Below are positions 53,524-62,090 of a DNA stretch of 64,000 nt, piece by piece. The translations under genes were made by a program, and so were the position numbers. This DNA is from Allokutzneria multivorans (lineage in GTDB: Bacteria; Actinomycetota; Actinomycetes; Mycobacteriales; Pseudonocardiaceae). The notes beneath the pieces were generated by a model. The model ran no database searches, was not told the DNA's origin, and worked only from the letters and a program-made list of their open reading frames with translations. Where the stretch lies: positions 124,001 through 188,000 of the forward strand of contig NZ_BAABAL010000006.1 of assembly GCF_039537405.1 (NCBI RefSeq), read 5' to 3'. The stretch's first letter is position 1; each line of letters begins with the position of its first letter.

Positions 53524-54686
53524 GCTCCTCCGACCGGGACGACCGTTCTGACGACGCGCGGGCGGGTCATGCCCGTGACGATCTCGTAGTGGATCGTGCC
53601 GAGGGTGTCGGCCCACTCCGTCGCGGTCGGCTCTCCCCTGGTCCCGGGGCCGAACAGGACGACCTCGTCGCCCTCGCGGACCACGTCGTCCCCGCAGTCG
53701 ACCATGACCTGGTCCATGCAGACCCGGCCGACCACCGGGCGCCGCTTGCCGCCGAGGAGGACCTCCATCCGCCCGGACAGCGCGCGCGGCACGCCGTCGG
53801 CGTACCCGGCGGGGACCAGCGCGATGGTGGTCTCGTGCGGAGCCGTCCACGAGAGCCCGTAGGACACGCCCTCACCAGCGGTGATGCGTTTGACCAGCGC
53901 GACGCGGGCGCGGAAGGTCATGGCCGGGCGCAGCTCGTCGCCGCCGAAGCCGGGCGGCATCGGGTTCAGGCCGTACATCGCGATGCCCGTGCGGACCAGC
54001 TCGAAGTGCAGGTCGGGGCGGCTCAGCACGGCGGCGGAGTTGGCGATGTGCCGGATCGGCCGCAGGCCCGCGTCCACGGCGAGCGCGTGCGCCTCGGTGA
54101 GCCGCTTCGCTTGGGCGTCGATCGAGGGGTGGCCGGGTTCGTCGGCGCAGGCCAGGTGCGACCAGACGCCGATGACCTTGACCCAGCCCGTGCGCTGCGC
54201 GGCCTCGGCCGCCATGACCAGCTCCGGCCAGTCCTGCGGAGCGCAGCCGTTGCGGGAGAGGCCGGTGTCGATCTTGAGGTGGATCCGCGCGGTCTTCCCG
54301 GTGCGGTTCACCGCCACGATCACGGCATCGAGCGCGGCCAGGGAGGAGACCGACAGGTCGATCCCGGCGCTCACCGCCTCGGTGAAGTCCTCGTCCGGCA
54401 CGTGCAGCCAGGAGAAGATCGGCGCGGTGATCCCGCCCGCTCGCAGCGCCAGCGCCTCTTCGAGGTGGCAGACGCCGACCCAGGAGGCTCCGGACTCCAG
54501 CGCGGTTCTGGCCACGTGCAGTGCTCCGTGCCCGTAACCGTCGGCCTTCACGACAGCCATCGTTTGTGCGCCGGAGGCCGCAGCGAGGCCGCTGAGCAGG
54601 GCGATGTTGTGCCGGAGGGCGTCGGTGTCGACGAGCACTTCGGCACGCGGCAGGTGCGGGTTCTGAGCAGCCATAACGGCGTTCAT
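53520..54686 (-). CDS. alr: Alanine racemase
   Basis: A 388-residue fold-type III PLP enzyme making D-alanine for peptidoglycan. The PLP Lys lies in AVVKADGYGHG near 45, KIDTGLSRNG near 142 contacts the cofactor phosphate region, and the catalytic Tyr lies in GEGVSYGLSW near 275. The C-terminal beta domain has CMDQVMVDCGD near 327. Start ATG 54686 overlaps the NnrD stop. Co-expression with NAD(P)HX repair and t6A genes is conserved in actinobacteria. Confidence 0.96.
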   Translation of the reverse strand: MNAVMAAQNPHLPRAEVLVDTDALRHNIALLSGLAAASGAQTMAVVKADGYGHGALHVARTALESGASWVGVCHLEEALALRAGGITAPIFSWLHVPDEDFTEAVSAGIDLSVSSLAALDAVIVAVNRTGKTARIHLKIDTGLSRNGCAPQDWPELVMAAEAAQRTGWVKVIGVWSHLACADEPGHPSIDAQAKRLTEAHALAVDAGLRPIRHIANSAAVLSRPDLHFELVRTGIAMYGLNPMPPGFGGDELRPAMTFRARVALVKRITAGEGVSYGLSWTAPHETTIALVPAGYADGVPRALSGRMEVLLGGKRRPVVGRVCMDQVMVDCGDDVVREGDEVVLFGPGTRGEPTATEWADTLGTIHYEIVTGMTRPRVVRTVVPVGGA

Positions 54687-56128
54687 GGTGACACAGACGC
54701 CGCGGCGGCCCGTAGGACGCGGATCGCGTTCGGCACTTCCCGCAGCAAGGAGCCCGCGGGAATCGGCGCGCCGTCCGCCGCCAGCTCTCCGGCCAGCTCG
54801 TGCGCCGCCGCCGCGCAGCCCGCCGCGAGCACCGGGTCCATGCCTCCTGCCAGCAACGATCCGATCAGCCCTGCCAGCACGTCGCCGGAGCCCGCCGTCG
54901 CCGCCCACGAGGAGCGCGCCGGGTTGACCAGGACGCGGCCGTCCGGCGCGGCGACCACGGTGCTGTGTCCCTTGAGCAGCACCACCACGTCGTAGCGCTT
55001 CGCCGCTCGCAGCGCGGCGGCAACGCGGTCCTCGCCGACCTCCCCCGCGAGCCTGGCGAACTCCCGGTCGTGCGGGGTGATCACCATCGGCGTTCCGGGT
55101 TCGCGCAGGTCCCACAGGTCCTTGTGCTTGGCCAGCAACGTGATCGCGTCCGCGTCGGCGCACACGGCGACCCCGGCTTCGAGGACCTGGGCCAGCGCGT
55201 CCCGGCCGCTCGGGCCGATGCCCATGCCCGGCCCGACGACCCACGCCTGCACTCGGCCCGTGTCGCTGATCGAGGCCGTCGCGACCACCTCGGGCCAGCG
55301 CGAGCGGATCGCGTCGGCGGCCGGGCCGGTGTAGCGGACCATGCCGGAGGTCGCCAGCGTCGCGGCTCCGGCGGCCAGCACGGCGGCCCCCGGGTAGGTC
55401 GCCGAGCCCGCGGCCACGCCGGTGACGCCCTGCGTGTACTTGTCGTCGGTCGGCCCCGGCACCGGCCACAGGCGCCCCATGTCGGCGGGTTCGAGCACGG
55501 TGATGTCGGGCTCGCCCAGCTCCGGGCCAAGCCCGATGTCGACCAGGTGCACTTCGCCGCTGCGCTTGGCGCCCTCGCCCAGCACGTGCAGCGGCTTGTG
55601 GCAGCCGAAGGTGACCGTCGCGGTCGCCGTCACCGCCGGGCCGTTCACCACGCCGGTGTCCGGCTCCACCCCGCTGGGCAGATCCACGGCGAGCACGGGC
55701 GCGGTGATCAGCTCGACCAGCTCAGCGGCGGCCGGTCGCAGTGGTCCCCGCGCGGACAGGCCCACGATGCCGTCGACCACCAGGTCCGCGCGCTGAACCG
55801 CCTCGCGGCCGTCCGTCGTGACGCGTCCGCCTGTTTTTCGCAGCGCGGCAAGACCTTCGGCGTGCGCGCGCTCCGGCGACAGCAGCACGGCGGTCACCGC
55901 GACGCCGCGCCTGCGCAGGAAAGCCCCTGCCCACAACGCATCCCCGCCGTTGTTGCCCGCGCCGACGAGGAGCGTGACGCGGCGGCCGACGACGCCGGGG
56001 CCGAGCATCCGCAGCGCGACCGTGGCCAGGCCGAACGCCGCCTTGCGCATCAGCGAGCCGTCCGGAACCCGTGCCAGCAAGCGGTTCTCCGCCTCGCGCA
56101 CGTGGTCGGTCGTCCACACGCCCTTCAC
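54683..56128 (-). CDS. nnr: Bifunctional NAD(P)HX epimerase/dehydratase
   Basis: A 481-residue fusion repairing hydrated NAD(P)H. The N-terminal YjeF epimerase domain (about 1-205) has VGAGNNGGDALWAG near 54 and DLPSGVEPDTG near 150. The C-terminal ribokinase-like ADP-dependent dehydratase (about 215-475) has VVGPGMGIGPSG near 298, VITPHDREFARL near 350 and AGSGDVLAGLIGSLLAGG near 423. Start GTG 56128 follows GGGAGGAG. It lies 2 bases from acpS and overlaps alr. Confidence 0.93.
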   Translation of the reverse strand: MKGVWTTDHVREAENRLLARVPDGSLMRKAAFGLATVALRMLGPGVVGRRVTLLVGAGNNGGDALWAGAFLRRRGVAVTAVLLSPERAHAEGLAALRKTGGRVTTDGREAVQRADLVVDGIVGLSARGPLRPAAAELVELITAPVLAVDLPSGVEPDTGVVNGPAVTATATVTFGCHKPLHVLGEGAKRSGEVHLVDIGLGPELGEPDITVLEPADMGRLWPVPGPTDDKYTQGVTGVAAGSATYPGAAVLAAGAATLATSGMVRYTGPAADAIRSRWPEVVATASISDTGRVQAWVVGPGMGIGPSGRDALAQVLEAGVAVCADADAITLLAKHKDLWDLREPGTPMVITPHDREFARLAGEVGEDRVAAALRAAKRYDVVVLLKGHSTVVAAPDGRVLVNPARSSWAATAGSGDVLAGLIGSLLAGGMDPVLAAGCAAAAHELAGELAADGAPIPAGSLLREVPNAIRVLRAAAASVSP

Positions 56129-56130
56129 GC

Positions 56131-56511
56131 TCAGCTCCTCCCGGATCGCTCGGCGACCACGAACGCGGCCGCGATGTCGGCGTCGTGGGTCAGCGAGAGG
56201 TGCCAGGAACCGACCCCGGCCCGCTCAGCGGCTCCGGCGAGCACGCCCGTGAGCCGCACGGAGGGCCGATTGTCCTGCGCGGCAACGACTTCGCATTCCA
56301 GCAACTGGTAGCCGTGCGGTGCGCCGAGCGCCTTCACCACGGCTTCCTTCGCCGCGTACCTGGCCGCCAGCGAGGCCGGGCGCCGCAGCTCTCCCTTGCG
56401 GGTGCGGCGTTCCGCCTCGGTGAACAGCCGGTCGAGCATGCGCGGGGTCCGGTCGAGCAGCCGCTCGAAGCGCCGCACGCCGACGATGTCGGTGCCAATG
56501 CCCACGATCAC
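56131..56511 (-). CDS. acpS: Holo-acyl-carrier-protein synthase
   Basis: A 126-residue phosphopantetheinyl transferase that activates acyl carrier proteins. Motifs: VGIGTDIVGVRRFERLL at the start (magnesium Asp8), ARYAAKEAVVKALG near 50 (metal Glu) and the final SWHLSLTHDADIAAAFVV. Normal length. Start GTG 56511. First gene of the coupled run acpS-nnr-alr-hydrolase-tsaE-tsaB-rimI-tsaD. Confidence 0.94.
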   Translation of the reverse strand: MIVGIGTDIVGVRRFERLLDRTPRMLDRLFTEAERRTRKGELRRPASLAARYAAKEAVVKALGAPHGYQLLECEVVAAQDNRPSVRLTGVLAGAAERAGVGSWHLSLTHDADIAAAFVVAERSGRS

Positions 56512-56530
56512 GCTGCACAGGCTCCCACGG

Positions 56531-56956
56531 TCAGCCCATCTCGACAGCCAGGAAGTTGTGCAGCGCCGCCACCAAGGTGTCCTTCTCCGCCCCGGCCTCC
56601 AGCTCGGTGACCGCGGAGGCCGACCACTCCCCCGTCACCGAGTGCCGCCACGGCCGCAGCGTCCACTTCAGCTCGACGTGCCCGCGCGAGTTCCACCTCG
56701 CGACCACGGAGACGTCGCGATCGGCGCTGTGCCAGTGCTTCTCGCCCTCCCAGCCCCGGAAGTCCAGCCCGCCGAGGAAGCACGGCAGCCCCATGCCGTC
56801 GGCCAGGTTCGTCACGCCCTCCAACCGCGCGACCAGCCCCGGCGCGACGATCTCCACCAGGAAGAACAGCCGCCCGTCGTTCGCGTCCTCCGCGAGGTGG
56901 CGCTCCGCGAAGCGCAGCGGCCCCACGCGGACCTCGGCGTCGTCCATGCAGCGCAT
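56531..56956 (-). CDS. DUF6228-like conserved protein
   Basis: A 141-residue cytoplasmic protein with a beta-rich core: VRVGPLRFAERH, FLVEIVAPGLVARLEG, FLGGLDFRGWEGEKHW, ARWNSRGHVELKWTLRPW and a C-terminal helix (AEKDTLVAALHNFLAVEMG). The pattern fits the DUF6228 family of unknown function common in actinobacteria. ATG 56956 is chosen for GCGAGG 5 bases upstream; ATG 56947 is possible. It stands upstream of acpS with a 19-base gap, so may share its transcript. Confidence 0.72.
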   Translation of the reverse strand: MRCMDDAEVRVGPLRFAERHLAEDANDGRLFFLVEIVAPGLVARLEGVTNLADGMGLPCFLGGLDFRGWEGEKHWHSADRDVSVVARWNSRGHVELKWTLRPWRHSVTGEWSASAVTELEAGAEKDTLVAALHNFLAVEMG

Positions 56957-57067
56957 CGCGACCTCGCGCCGCTGCCACCCGTGCTCGCACACTCCAGCCA
57001 CAGCCGCACAGGGTATGGGCACGCCTGCCATCGCAGCTCGGCGGCCGATCCACTAACGTCTCGGCTC

Positions 57068-57886
57068 ATGGCACTCACCGCCAAGCAGGCGTTCAAGGAG
57101 CTCTCTCGCCCCGGCCCGCACCGGGTGATGCGAGGGGACCTGGCGCTGGTGGGGCTCCCCGGCGCGGTGCTCACCCCGGAGTCCGGCAACGGCCTCCCGG
57201 CGGTGGTGTTCGGCCACGGCTGGCTCCAGCCGATCAAGCGCTACCACGGCTTCATGCGGCACCTGGCCTCGTGGGGCTTCGTCGTCGCAGCGCCCGCGAC
57301 GCAGAACGGCCCGCTGCCCTCGCACCGGCTGTTCACCGCGGACATGCGCACGGCGCTGGACATCTGCTCGTCCGTGCGCCTCGGCGAGGGCCGGATCAGC
57401 GTGAACCCGGAGCAGCTCGGCACGGCCGGGCACTCCCTCGGCGGCGGCTGCGCGGTGCTGGCGGCGGCTGCGGACGAGCGCGTGCGCGCGGTCGGCACGA
57501 TGGGGCTCTCGGAGACCCGGCCTTCCGCGCTCGACGCCGCGCGCGAGTGCACCATGCCCGCGCTGCACCTCTCCGGCGACGAGGACCTGATCTCCCCGCC
57601 CATCGGCCACGCCGAGCCGGTCACGCAGGCGTGGGCGGGCTCGGTCCAGCTGCGCGGCATCACCAAGGCCACGCACCTCGGCTTCACCGAGAACTGGCAG
57701 TGGACGGACATGCTGCTCGACGGCAAACCGCAGAGCAAGACGCAGAAGATCTCGCGCGTCCTGCTGACCGCTTTCTTCCTGCGCACGCTCACCGGCAACC
57801 GCGGCTACGACGCGCTGCTGGAGGGGGAGATCAAGGGCTGCTCGATCGACTACGCGCGCGGCCCCGCAGTGCCCAGCCTGGCCTGA
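57068..57886 (+). CDS. Alpha/beta hydrolase (dienelactone-hydrolase/chlorophyllase-like)
   Basis: A 272-residue hydrolase. PAVVFGHGWLQPIKRYHGFM near 43 gives the oxyanion region, AGHSLGGGCAVLAAAAD near 120 the nucleophile Ser, LSGDEDLISPP near 173 the acid Asp and ATHLGFTENW near 203 the His. The last 60 residues are helical (KISRVLLTAFFLRTLTGN). No signal peptide. Start ATG 57068. It is divergent from the DUF6228-like gene and converges with the ESX-type cassette. Substrate unknown; cutinase-like or ester hydrolase activity is likely. Confidence 0.87.
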   Translation: MALTAKQAFKELSRPGPHRVMRGDLALVGLPGAVLTPESGNGLPAVVFGHGWLQPIKRYHGFMRHLASWGFVVAAPATQNGPLPSHRLFTADMRTALDICSSVRLGEGRISVNPEQLGTAGHSLGGGCAVLAAAADERVRAVGTMGLSETRPSALDAARECTMPALHLSGDEDLISPPIGHAEPVTQAWAGSVQLRGITKATHLGFTENWQWTDMLLDGKPQSKTQKISRVLLTAFFLRTLTGNRGYDALLEGEIKGCSIDYARGPAVPSLA

Positions 57887-57893
57887 TTCCCTT

Positions 57894-58148
57894 TCAGCGC
57901 AACCAGGTCTGCGTCGAGAAGTCCTCGTCGTCGTCCATCGGCGACTGCTGCTTCGGCGGCGGCCAGCCGTTGTCGCGGCGGTCCTGGAGTCGCTCGACCA
58001 CCCGGCCCGCGTGCTCGGCGATCTCCGTCGCGGTGCGCTCGGCCTCGGCAAGCGCGTCGTCGCGGCGCCTGGTCACGAGGTCCATCCGCTCGGCGTGCTC
58101 GCGCATCACCATGTCCAGCCGGTGCTGAGCCGCAACGACGTCGTTCAC
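57894..58148 (-). CDS. Small coiled-coil protein at the end of the ESX-type cassette
   Basis: An 84-residue protein. A single long charged helix (QHRLDMVMREHAERMDLVTR to GRVVERLQDR, about 8-58) with heptad spacing is followed by a disordered acidic tail (DDDEDFS) ending TQTWLR. It starts with GTG directly after the stop of the large WXG-containing gene, with no gap. Comparable small helical proteins accompany ESX substrates and may be chaperones or partners; no family was recognised. Confidence 0.7.
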   Translation of the reverse strand: MNDVVAAQHRLDMVMREHAERMDLVTRRRDDALAEAERTATEIAEHAGRVVERLQDRRDNGWPPPKQQSPMDDDEDFSTQTWLR

Positions 58149-60164
58149 CTAGTTCTCCTCGTCATCGAGGCCGCCGAGCACCCTGGCCACCCTGCTGACC
58201 GCCTCCGCCGAGTCCTCCTCGACGACGTAGCCCTCGGTGCGCCAGTTGGTGCCGCTGCGCTCCTGATCACCGCCTGACTGCTGCGGCGCGGGCGGCACCA
58301 TCATCCCCGTGCCCTGTGTTGGGGCGGCCGGAACCCGTTGTCCCTCACTGGGAATCGAGCCCAACCCGGCTTCCCCGGGCTGCGGCGCGGGCGGGCTCGG
58401 CAGGGGTTCCGCGACCTCTTCGACGGAGCCTTCGCCGCTCGCGAGCTCGACCTGTCCCCGGGTGAAGTCGATGTCGTAGGTCGTGGGCCTGCCGTCGGCT
58501 CCCGGCACCGTCACGCGCAGGTGCCCAGCATCGCCCGGCACGCGCTCAGCGACGATCGTGCAGTCCCCGTCGCGGATCGCGGCCTTGCCGTTCTCATCCG
58601 CCTTCGTGACCGGGTTCTCTTGCGGCACAACAGGTTGCGGAGCGTTCCCAGGCTGAACGGGGATGGCGCCCGGCTGCGGCCTCACCTCGGGCCCCGTCGG
58701 CCCGAAGTCCACCTCGTAGCTCTTCGGCTTGCCGTCCGGTCCCTCCACGGTGATCGTCACGTGGCCGTCGCGCGTGGGGCTGGTGACCGTGATCGTGCGC
58801 CCGGCGTCCTCGAAGCTCACCGACTCACGCGGATGTCCGCCTGGCACAGGGGTTCCGGGCTGTTGTGTTCCAGGCAGGCCTGAGGACTCCGTCCCGCCGC
58901 CCGGCACCTCGATCGGCGGCAGCGTGGGAGTCGGCAGGCTCGGCACGGGCGGCGCGATCGGCGGGATTCGTCCGCCACCACCGCCTCCTCCACCGCCACC
59001 GATCGGACCGCCGCCACCGCCACCGCCGCCGTTGGGTGGCGTGGAACCCCCACCCCCGGGCGGAGTGCCGTTGATCAACTCCTTGAACGGGTTGTCGTTG
59101 AGCCGGTTCAGGTGGTCGGTCAGCACCTTCCAGAGGTCGTTCACCGTCTTGCGGGTGTCGTCGCACATCTTCGCGAAGCTCACGAACAGCGCCTCGAACG
59201 CCTGGCAGAACGCCCGCGCCCACTTCAACGCCTCGGCCTCGACGAAGCGGCGGGTCTCGTCGTTGACCGCGCACTTGTCGCTCTCGGCCTGCTTCGCCGC
59301 CGCGCCACCGACCAGCGCGGCGGCCCTGCGGACGTCGGCGTCCCAGCGACCGTTGGCCATCTGCATGATCATCAGGCCTTCGGCGACGGTGCGGTCGGGC
59401 AACCGCTCGCGGTGCGTCCCGAGGGCGAACTCGGCCTTGGTCCGGCAGGCCTGAGCCACCTTGGTGGAGGTGCCGCGCATCAGCTCCGCCGACCCGCGCA
59501 ACGACTCCGTGAGGTGGCCGACCTCCACCCGGAACCGGTCGGAGAAGACCCGCGAACGCTCAGCCGCCTTGCCGCTCCAGTGGCCGTAGAGCCCGGAAAG
59601 ACTGCTGGAGGACTTGCTCGACGACGCCTCGACCGCCGACTTCGCGCCTTCCAAGGCCTGCGCGTGCGCTTCGATCTGGGAGAACTGGATGTCGCGCTGC
59701 TCGTCGTAGCGCTTGGTCGCCTCCGCGAACGCGTCGCCGGAGATCGCCCCGCTCCGGCAGCCCTGCGGCGCCGCCGCGTAGACCTGCCCGAAGCGCCGGA
59801 ACACCTCAAGGCCGGGCTTGCCGATGTCCAGGATCTCGTTGGAGCTGCTGGGATTCCTGCGCTTCAGGTCCTCCAGCTTCTCCTTGCCGCCGCGCACACC
59901 GCCGTTGACGCGGTCCTCAACGGCCTTCTTGTAGCGCTTGTGCGTGTCCTCCAGGAGTGCAACACCGGATCCGAGGTGCGCGAGAGTGCTGGCGACGCGA
60001 GTGACCGTGCCCACGCCCAACTCCTGGGCATACCGCTCCATCGTGTCGTCGATGCCGACGAGGTTGACGCGCACGTACGCGAGGAACAGGTCCCGCTTCT
60101 CCGCCTGGTTGAGGTCGGGGCTGCCGAGCATCTCCACGAGCTCATCGCGGGTGGGCCCGGCCAT
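58149..60164 (-). CDS. Large ESX-type effector-like protein with Gly/Pro linker and duplicated beta domain
   Basis: A 671-residue protein. The first about 370 residues are helical and contain a WxG turn (LYGHWSGKAAERSRVF near 203) as in WXG100/PPE-type secreted proteins, plus several Cys-bearing helices. Then comes a Gly-rich stretch (about 385-420), a Pro-rich linker and two similar beta modules: RDGHVTITVEGPDGKPKSY (about 490) and AGHLRVTVPGADGRPTTY (about 565), each ending in YxxDF. The C-terminus is Pro/Gln-rich, then acidic. Its ATG overlaps the previous stop (TGATG). It lacks a signal peptide, as ESX substrates do. Activity unknown. Confidence 0.72.
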   Translation of the reverse strand: MAGPTRDELVEMLGSPDLNQAEKRDLFLAYVRVNLVGIDDTMERYAQELGVGTVTRVASTLAHLGSGVALLEDTHKRYKKAVEDRVNGGVRGGKEKLEDLKRRNPSSSNEILDIGKPGLEVFRRFGQVYAAAPQGCRSGAISGDAFAEATKRYDEQRDIQFSQIEAHAQALEGAKSAVEASSSKSSSSLSGLYGHWSGKAAERSRVFSDRFRVEVGHLTESLRGSAELMRGTSTKVAQACRTKAEFALGTHRERLPDRTVAEGLMIMQMANGRWDADVRRAAALVGGAAAKQAESDKCAVNDETRRFVEAEALKWARAFCQAFEALFVSFAKMCDDTRKTVNDLWKVLTDHLNRLNDNPFKELINGTPPGGGGSTPPNGGGGGGGGPIGGGGGGGGGGRIPPIAPPVPSLPTPTLPPIEVPGGGTESSGLPGTQQPGTPVPGGHPRESVSFEDAGRTITVTSPTRDGHVTITVEGPDGKPKSYEVDFGPTGPEVRPQPGAIPVQPGNAPQPVVPQENPVTKADENGKAAIRDGDCTIVAERVPGDAGHLRVTVPGADGRPTTYDIDFTRGQVELASGEGSVEEVAEPLPSPPAPQPGEAGLGSIPSEGQRVPAAPTQGTGMMVPPAPQQSGGDQERSGTNWRTEGYVVEEDSAEAVSRVARVLGGLDDEEN

Positions 60165-60460
60165 CAGAGGCTCCCGACGGTGCCGGTGTTCTTGTTCTCC
60201 ACCCACTGGTAGCCGCCCCTGGTCTTCTCCAGGCGCCCGGCGAAGTCGTTGGTGGCGGCCACGAAACCGCTCGCGGCGGTGACGAGCCTGCGCAGGCCGT
60301 CGGCGTAGGCCCTGGCCGATTCGGCGTGCGCCCTGCCGAGCTGAGCGCCCCCGCCCGCGGCGGCCTCGACGGCCTTGATCTTCGGCTCGGCCTCGCCGGC
60401 AGCGGCCCTCAGGACCCCGGCGACCTGCGCCATCTCATCGGTGTTGGTACCGAAACCCAC
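60164..60460 (-). CDS. EspC/WXG100-like ESX substrate
   Basis: A 98-residue helical-hairpin protein: EMAQVAGVLRAAAGEAEPKI, a Gly-rich turn (AAGGGAQLG), then ADGLRRLVTAASGFVAATND, ending RLEKTRGGYQWVENKN. The YQWVE near the C-terminus is the YxxxE secretion signal of type VII (ESX) substrates. It is the first gene of the cassette and is translationally coupled to the large partner, suggesting the two fold and leave the cell as a complex. GTG start 60460. The 137 bases between it and glmM contain only a small TCCACC-CCAT-GGTGGA hairpin. Confidence 0.78.
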   Translation of the reverse strand: MGFGTNTDEMAQVAGVLRAAAGEAEPKIKAVEAAAGGGAQLGRAHAESARAYADGLRRLVTAASGFVAATNDFAGRLEKTRGGYQWVENKNTGTVGSL

Positions 60461-60597
60461 CTGGTCGTCCCCCTCGCGCGTCCCCTAGGACCGCGCCGAG
60501 GCTATCGAGGGGCTCCCCCGCCCACGCGCGCCTCCACCGCGATCCACCCCATGGTGGACCAGCGGTGACGCGCGTGCGCGACGTTCGGGGGAAGTGT

Positions 60598-61941
60598 TCA
60601 GCGAATGCCGGAAACGACGCCCGCGAGGCGCTTGGCGGCCTGGGCGGCGGCGTCCTGACTGGGGGCCTCGACCATCACGCGGACCAGCTGCTCGGTGCCG
60701 GAGGGGCGCAGCAGCACCCGGCCGGAGCCTGCCAGTTCGGCCTCGACGGCGGCGACGGCCTCGGCGACCGACGGGGAGGCCGCGACCCTGGCCTTGTCGC
60801 TGACCTTGACGTTGACCAGGACCTGCGGCAGGCGGCGCATCACCCCGGCCAGCTCGGCCAGCGGGCGGCCGGTGGAGACCACGCGGGCCATCAGGCGCAG
60901 CGCGGTGAGCAGGCCGTCGCCGGTCGTGGCGTGCGTGGGCAGCACCACGTGCCCGGACTGCTCGCCGCCGAGGGAGAACCCCCCGGAGCGCAGCTCCTCC
61001 AGCACGTAGCGGTCGCCGACGGAGGTCGTGCGCACGGTGACGCCGTTCTCCCGCATGGCCAGGTGCAGCCCGAGGTTGCTCATCACGGTGGCCACGAGGG
61101 TGTCGTCGGCGAGCTCGCCGCCCTCCTTCATGGCCAGCGCGAGCACCGCGAGGATCTGGTCACCGTCCACCTCGGCACCGGTGTTGTCCACGGCCAGGCA
61201 GCGGTCGGCGTCACCGTCGTGGGCGATGCCCAGGTCGGCGCCGTGCTCGCGGACGGCGGCGCGCAGCACGTCGAGGTGGGTGGAGCCGCACCCGTCGTTG
61301 ATGTTGATGCCGTCCGGCTCGGCGTGGATGGCGATCACGTCGGCACCCGCGCGGCGGTAGGCCTCGGGTGCTGCGGTGGAGGCGGAGCCGTTCGCGCAGT
61401 CCACGACCACGCGCAGGCCTTCGAGCGGCTGCGGGGTCGCGAGGAGCAGGTGGTCGACGTAGCTCTGCACGGCGTTGTCGAGGTCGCGGACGCGGCCGAT
61501 GGCCCCGCCGGTCGGGCGCGCCCCGGCCGGGCCCTCGGCGATCAGCCGCTCGATCTCGTTCTCCACGACGTCGGTCAGCTTGTGGCCGTCGCCGGAGAAC
61601 AGCTTGATCCCGTTGTCCGGCATCGGGTTGTGCGATGCCGAGATCATCACGCCGAACCCGGCGCCGAGGTCGCTGACCAGGTGCGCCACCGCGGGGGTCG
61701 GCACGACGCCCGCGCGGAGCACGTCGACGCCCGCCGAGGCCAGGCCCGCGGCGACGGCCGCCTCCAGCATCTCGCCGCTGGCCCTCGGGTCCCTGCCGAC
61801 CACCGCGACCGGGCGGGCGGAGGAACCGTCGCGCTCGCCGAACACCCGTGCCGCCGCCACCGAGATGGACATGGCCAGTTCGGGGGTGAGGTCGGAGTTG
61901 GCGAGACCGCGCACACCATCGGTGCCGAAGAGGCGAGCCAT
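60598..61941 (-). CDS. glmM: Phosphoglucosamine mutase
   Basis: A 447-residue alpha-D-phosphohexomutase converting glucosamine-6-phosphate to glucosamine-1-phosphate for UDP-GlcNAc. It starts LFGTDGVRGLAN, has the phospho-Ser loop MISASHNPMPDNG (Ser103), the magnesium loop AHDGDADRCLAVD near 240, sugar-binding LGGEQSGHVV near 325 and the phosphate-binding VLLRPSGTEQLVRVM near 411. Length normal. It follows rpsI after 149 bases, the order seen in actinobacteria. Confidence 0.96.
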   Translation of the reverse strand: MARLFGTDGVRGLANSDLTPELAMSISVAAARVFGERDGSSARPVAVVGRDPRASGEMLEAAVAAGLASAGVDVLRAGVVPTPAVAHLVSDLGAGFGVMISASHNPMPDNGIKLFSGDGHKLTDVVENEIERLIAEGPAGARPTGGAIGRVRDLDNAVQSYVDHLLLATPQPLEGLRVVVDCANGSASTAAPEAYRRAGADVIAIHAEPDGININDGCGSTHLDVLRAAVREHGADLGIAHDGDADRCLAVDNTGAEVDGDQILAVLALAMKEGGELADDTLVATVMSNLGLHLAMRENGVTVRTTSVGDRYVLEELRSGGFSLGGEQSGHVVLPTHATTGDGLLTALRLMARVVSTGRPLAELAGVMRRLPQVLVNVKVSDKARVAASPSVAEAVAAVEAELAGSGRVLLRPSGTEQLVRVMVEAPSQDAAAQAAKRLAGVVSGIR

Positions 61942-62006
61942 GTCGAGAAGTCCTCCGTGTGACGGGTCCGGTCAGGGGGCCGGGCACAAGTGCTCCGGAC
62001 GCGACT

Positions 62007-62045
62007 ACGGGAGCAGACATCCGTAGGACGGACATCTGCTCCCGT
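62007..62045. terminator. Nested hairpin between rpsI and glmM
   Basis: ACGGGAGCAGA (62007-62017) pairs with TCTGCTCCCGT (62035-62045), and inside TCCGT pairs with ACGGA. It lies 46 bases past the rpsI stop. There is no T-run on either strand, so it may only partly stop transcription into glmM or act as an RNA processing site. Confidence 0.5.
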
Positions 62046-62090
62046 AGGTTGTCTTGCCGCGTGCGGCCCAGGCAGGAGCGCCTGTGAGAC

